Shown here: one piece after another, positions 63,290-64,000 of the stretch | Position numbering within the stretch: position 1 is the first letter of the stretch | How the letters are laid out: each line of letters starts with the position of its first letter | The notes under the pieces: model-generated | Told to the model about the DNA's origin: nothing | The model's database searches: none | Seen by the model: only the letters and a program-made list of their open reading frames with translations | Program-made: the position numbers and the translations under genes | NCBI RefSeq assembly: GCF_001592755.1 | Contig: NZ_LUKF01000002.1 | Location: 1-64,000 of the forward strand | Reading direction: 5' to 3' | Length of the DNA stretch: 64,000 bases | Source of the DNA: Bdellovibrio bacteriovorus | Lineage (GTDB): Bacteria > Bdellovibrionota > Bdellovibrionia > Bdellovibrionales > Bdellovibrionaceae

Positions 63290-64000
63290 GTGACAGACAA
63301 GACGCAACATAGCCTCTGGACAGAAAAGTACCACATTACAAGTTTGCTAGTGAACCCCTTGGGTCGCTTGGGACTTTATGGCGCCCTCAATTTATTGCAA
63401 GAGACCGCGTGGATGCACGCCGAAAATTTAGGCTTCGGCATGAACGATATGGAAAAAGAGGGCATGTTCTGGGTTCTCACTCGTCAGTGTTTAACGATGA
63501 AAAAATGGCCTCATTTTGGCGAGAACATCCGCGTGCAAACCTGGCTGCGCCCGCCGGAGGGAGCCTTTGTTTCCCGTGAGTTCGCCTTTATCAATGAACA
63601 AGATGAAGAAATCGGTCTTTGCACGACAAGTTGGCTGGCCTTGGATCGTCAGACGAAAAAGATTCTTCCCTCTCAAAATCTGCGAGATTGGAACGCCCTC
63701 ACCCACTCTCGTGCAACCGGCTTAACGGCCGAAAAAATTCCTGTGGCCGGAGAATACCAGAAGCTGGCTAAATACCGCGTGCGCAATTCTGACTTGGATA
63801 TTAATCAGCACGTCAACAACACCAAATACGCTCAGTGGATTCTGGATGCGATCCCCTATGATCTGCATAGAACTCTTTTATTAAAGTCCTATTCCGTCAA
63901 CTTTCTGGCTGAAACTCACTTGGGTGACGAAGTTCAAATCGACGTCAGTTGCAGCTCGCCCACGGCGGAAACGGCCTCACAAGGAAGCACCGCCTATCGC
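63290..64000 (+). CDS. Acyl-ACP thioesterase (FatA-like), cut by window end
   Basis: GTG 63290 begins an open frame running off the window (237 codons visible). It has the hotdog fold of acyl-ACP thioesterases: YGALNLLQETAWMHAENLGF, MFWVLTRQCLTMKKWP, RVQTWLRPPEGAFVSREF, CTTSWLALDRQTKKI, then the second domain with the catalytic-type segment RVRNSDLDINQHVNNTKYAQWILDAIP. Such enzymes release fatty acids from acyl carrier protein. Start support is moderate: an ATAGGAAATAG stretch precedes the GTG. Confidence 0.88.
   Translation, partial: MTDKTQHSLWTEKYHITSLLVNPLGRLGLYGALNLLQETAWMHAENLGFGMNDMEKEGMFWVLTRQCLTMKKWPHFGENIRVQTWLRPPEGAFVSREFAFINEQDEEIGLCTTSWLALDRQTKKILPSQNLRDWNALTHSRATGLTAEKIPVAGEYQKLAKYRVRNSDLDINQHVNNTKYAQWILDAIPYDLHRTLLLKSYSVNFLAETHLGDEVQIDVSCSSPTAETASQGSTAYR

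Noticed and set aside
1-64000. tRNA, rRNA, CRISPR, prophage or insertion sequences
   Set aside because: No cloverleaf, rRNA-like, spaced-repeat or transposase/integrase sequence was recognised anywhere.

Overview
The window looks like chromosomal DNA of a predatory or predatory-like bacterium of the Bdellovibrionota (Bdellovibrio or a close relative). This is inferred from gene content: a dense set of large exported proteins with no clear family, outer-membrane biogenesis genes, a degenerate receiver protein, and a Slt-type transglycosylase. It is not based on a marker-gene match. The DNA is mid-GC and gene-dense. TTG and GTG starts are common, and I see no rRNA, tRNA, phage, IS or CRISPR locus.

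Layout. 1-10056 (minus): exported proteins, namely the start of a small exported protein, a subtilisin-like (S8) protease overlapping an unknown 1136-residue exported protein, a papain/C39-like candidate, and a 685-residue protein with an outer-membrane-like C-terminus. 10181-22528: metabolism and stress genes (FNR-like flavoprotein, EamA transporter, DUF475/TerC-like protein, a shortened UvrA, SH3-like protein, Fur-family regulator next to FolE2, Maf, cytidine deaminase, EEP-family exported enzyme, SurA_N/PpiD-like anchor). 22704-27395: the cell-shape operon mreC-mreD-mrdA-rodA, without mreB. 27396-28080: noncoding, with a 157-bp palindromic, REP-like element. 28081-32728: Slt transglycosylase, an acyltransferase-like plus heme-oxygenase-like diiron protein pair, a member of a local paralogue family, thioredoxin, and a pseudo-receiver protein. 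32791-32892: a second inverted-repeat element, just before lptF. 34237-39337: DprA, LysM and TPR envelope proteins, and a ComEC split into a membrane gene and a metallo-beta-lactamase gene. 39350-45348: PHA depolymerase-like protein, small exported protein, alanine dehydrogenase, exported NlpC/P60-like candidate, Rossmann epimerase-like protein, SpoIIAA-like protein. 45391-52509 (minus): a double-module hybrid histidine kinase, then the compact run ruvC-ruvA-ruvB-asparaginase-lpxC. 52665-62075 (plus): TPR protein, EF-P, an unknown protein, TamB, and a TamA/BamA-type Omp85 protein with about six POTRA repeats. 62072-64000: second paralogue of the 30403 family, an XRE regulator with likely autoregulatory sites, and the start of an acyl-ACP thioesterase.

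Envelope construction is the dominant theme: peptidoglycan elongation (mreCD, PBP2, RodA, Slt, LysM), LPS synthesis and export (lpxC, lptF) and outer-membrane assembly (tamB/tamA). DNA repair and uptake form a second group (uvrA, ruvCAB, dprA, split comEC). The items I consider most worth follow-up are the acyltransferase/diiron pair with its direct-repeat operator, the REP-like palindrome at 27680-27836, the Fur-family/FolE2 pair with a 13-bp perfect inverted repeat, and the hairpins touching the lpxC and uvrA start codons. All coordinates, starts and motifs were read by eye; no database search was run.
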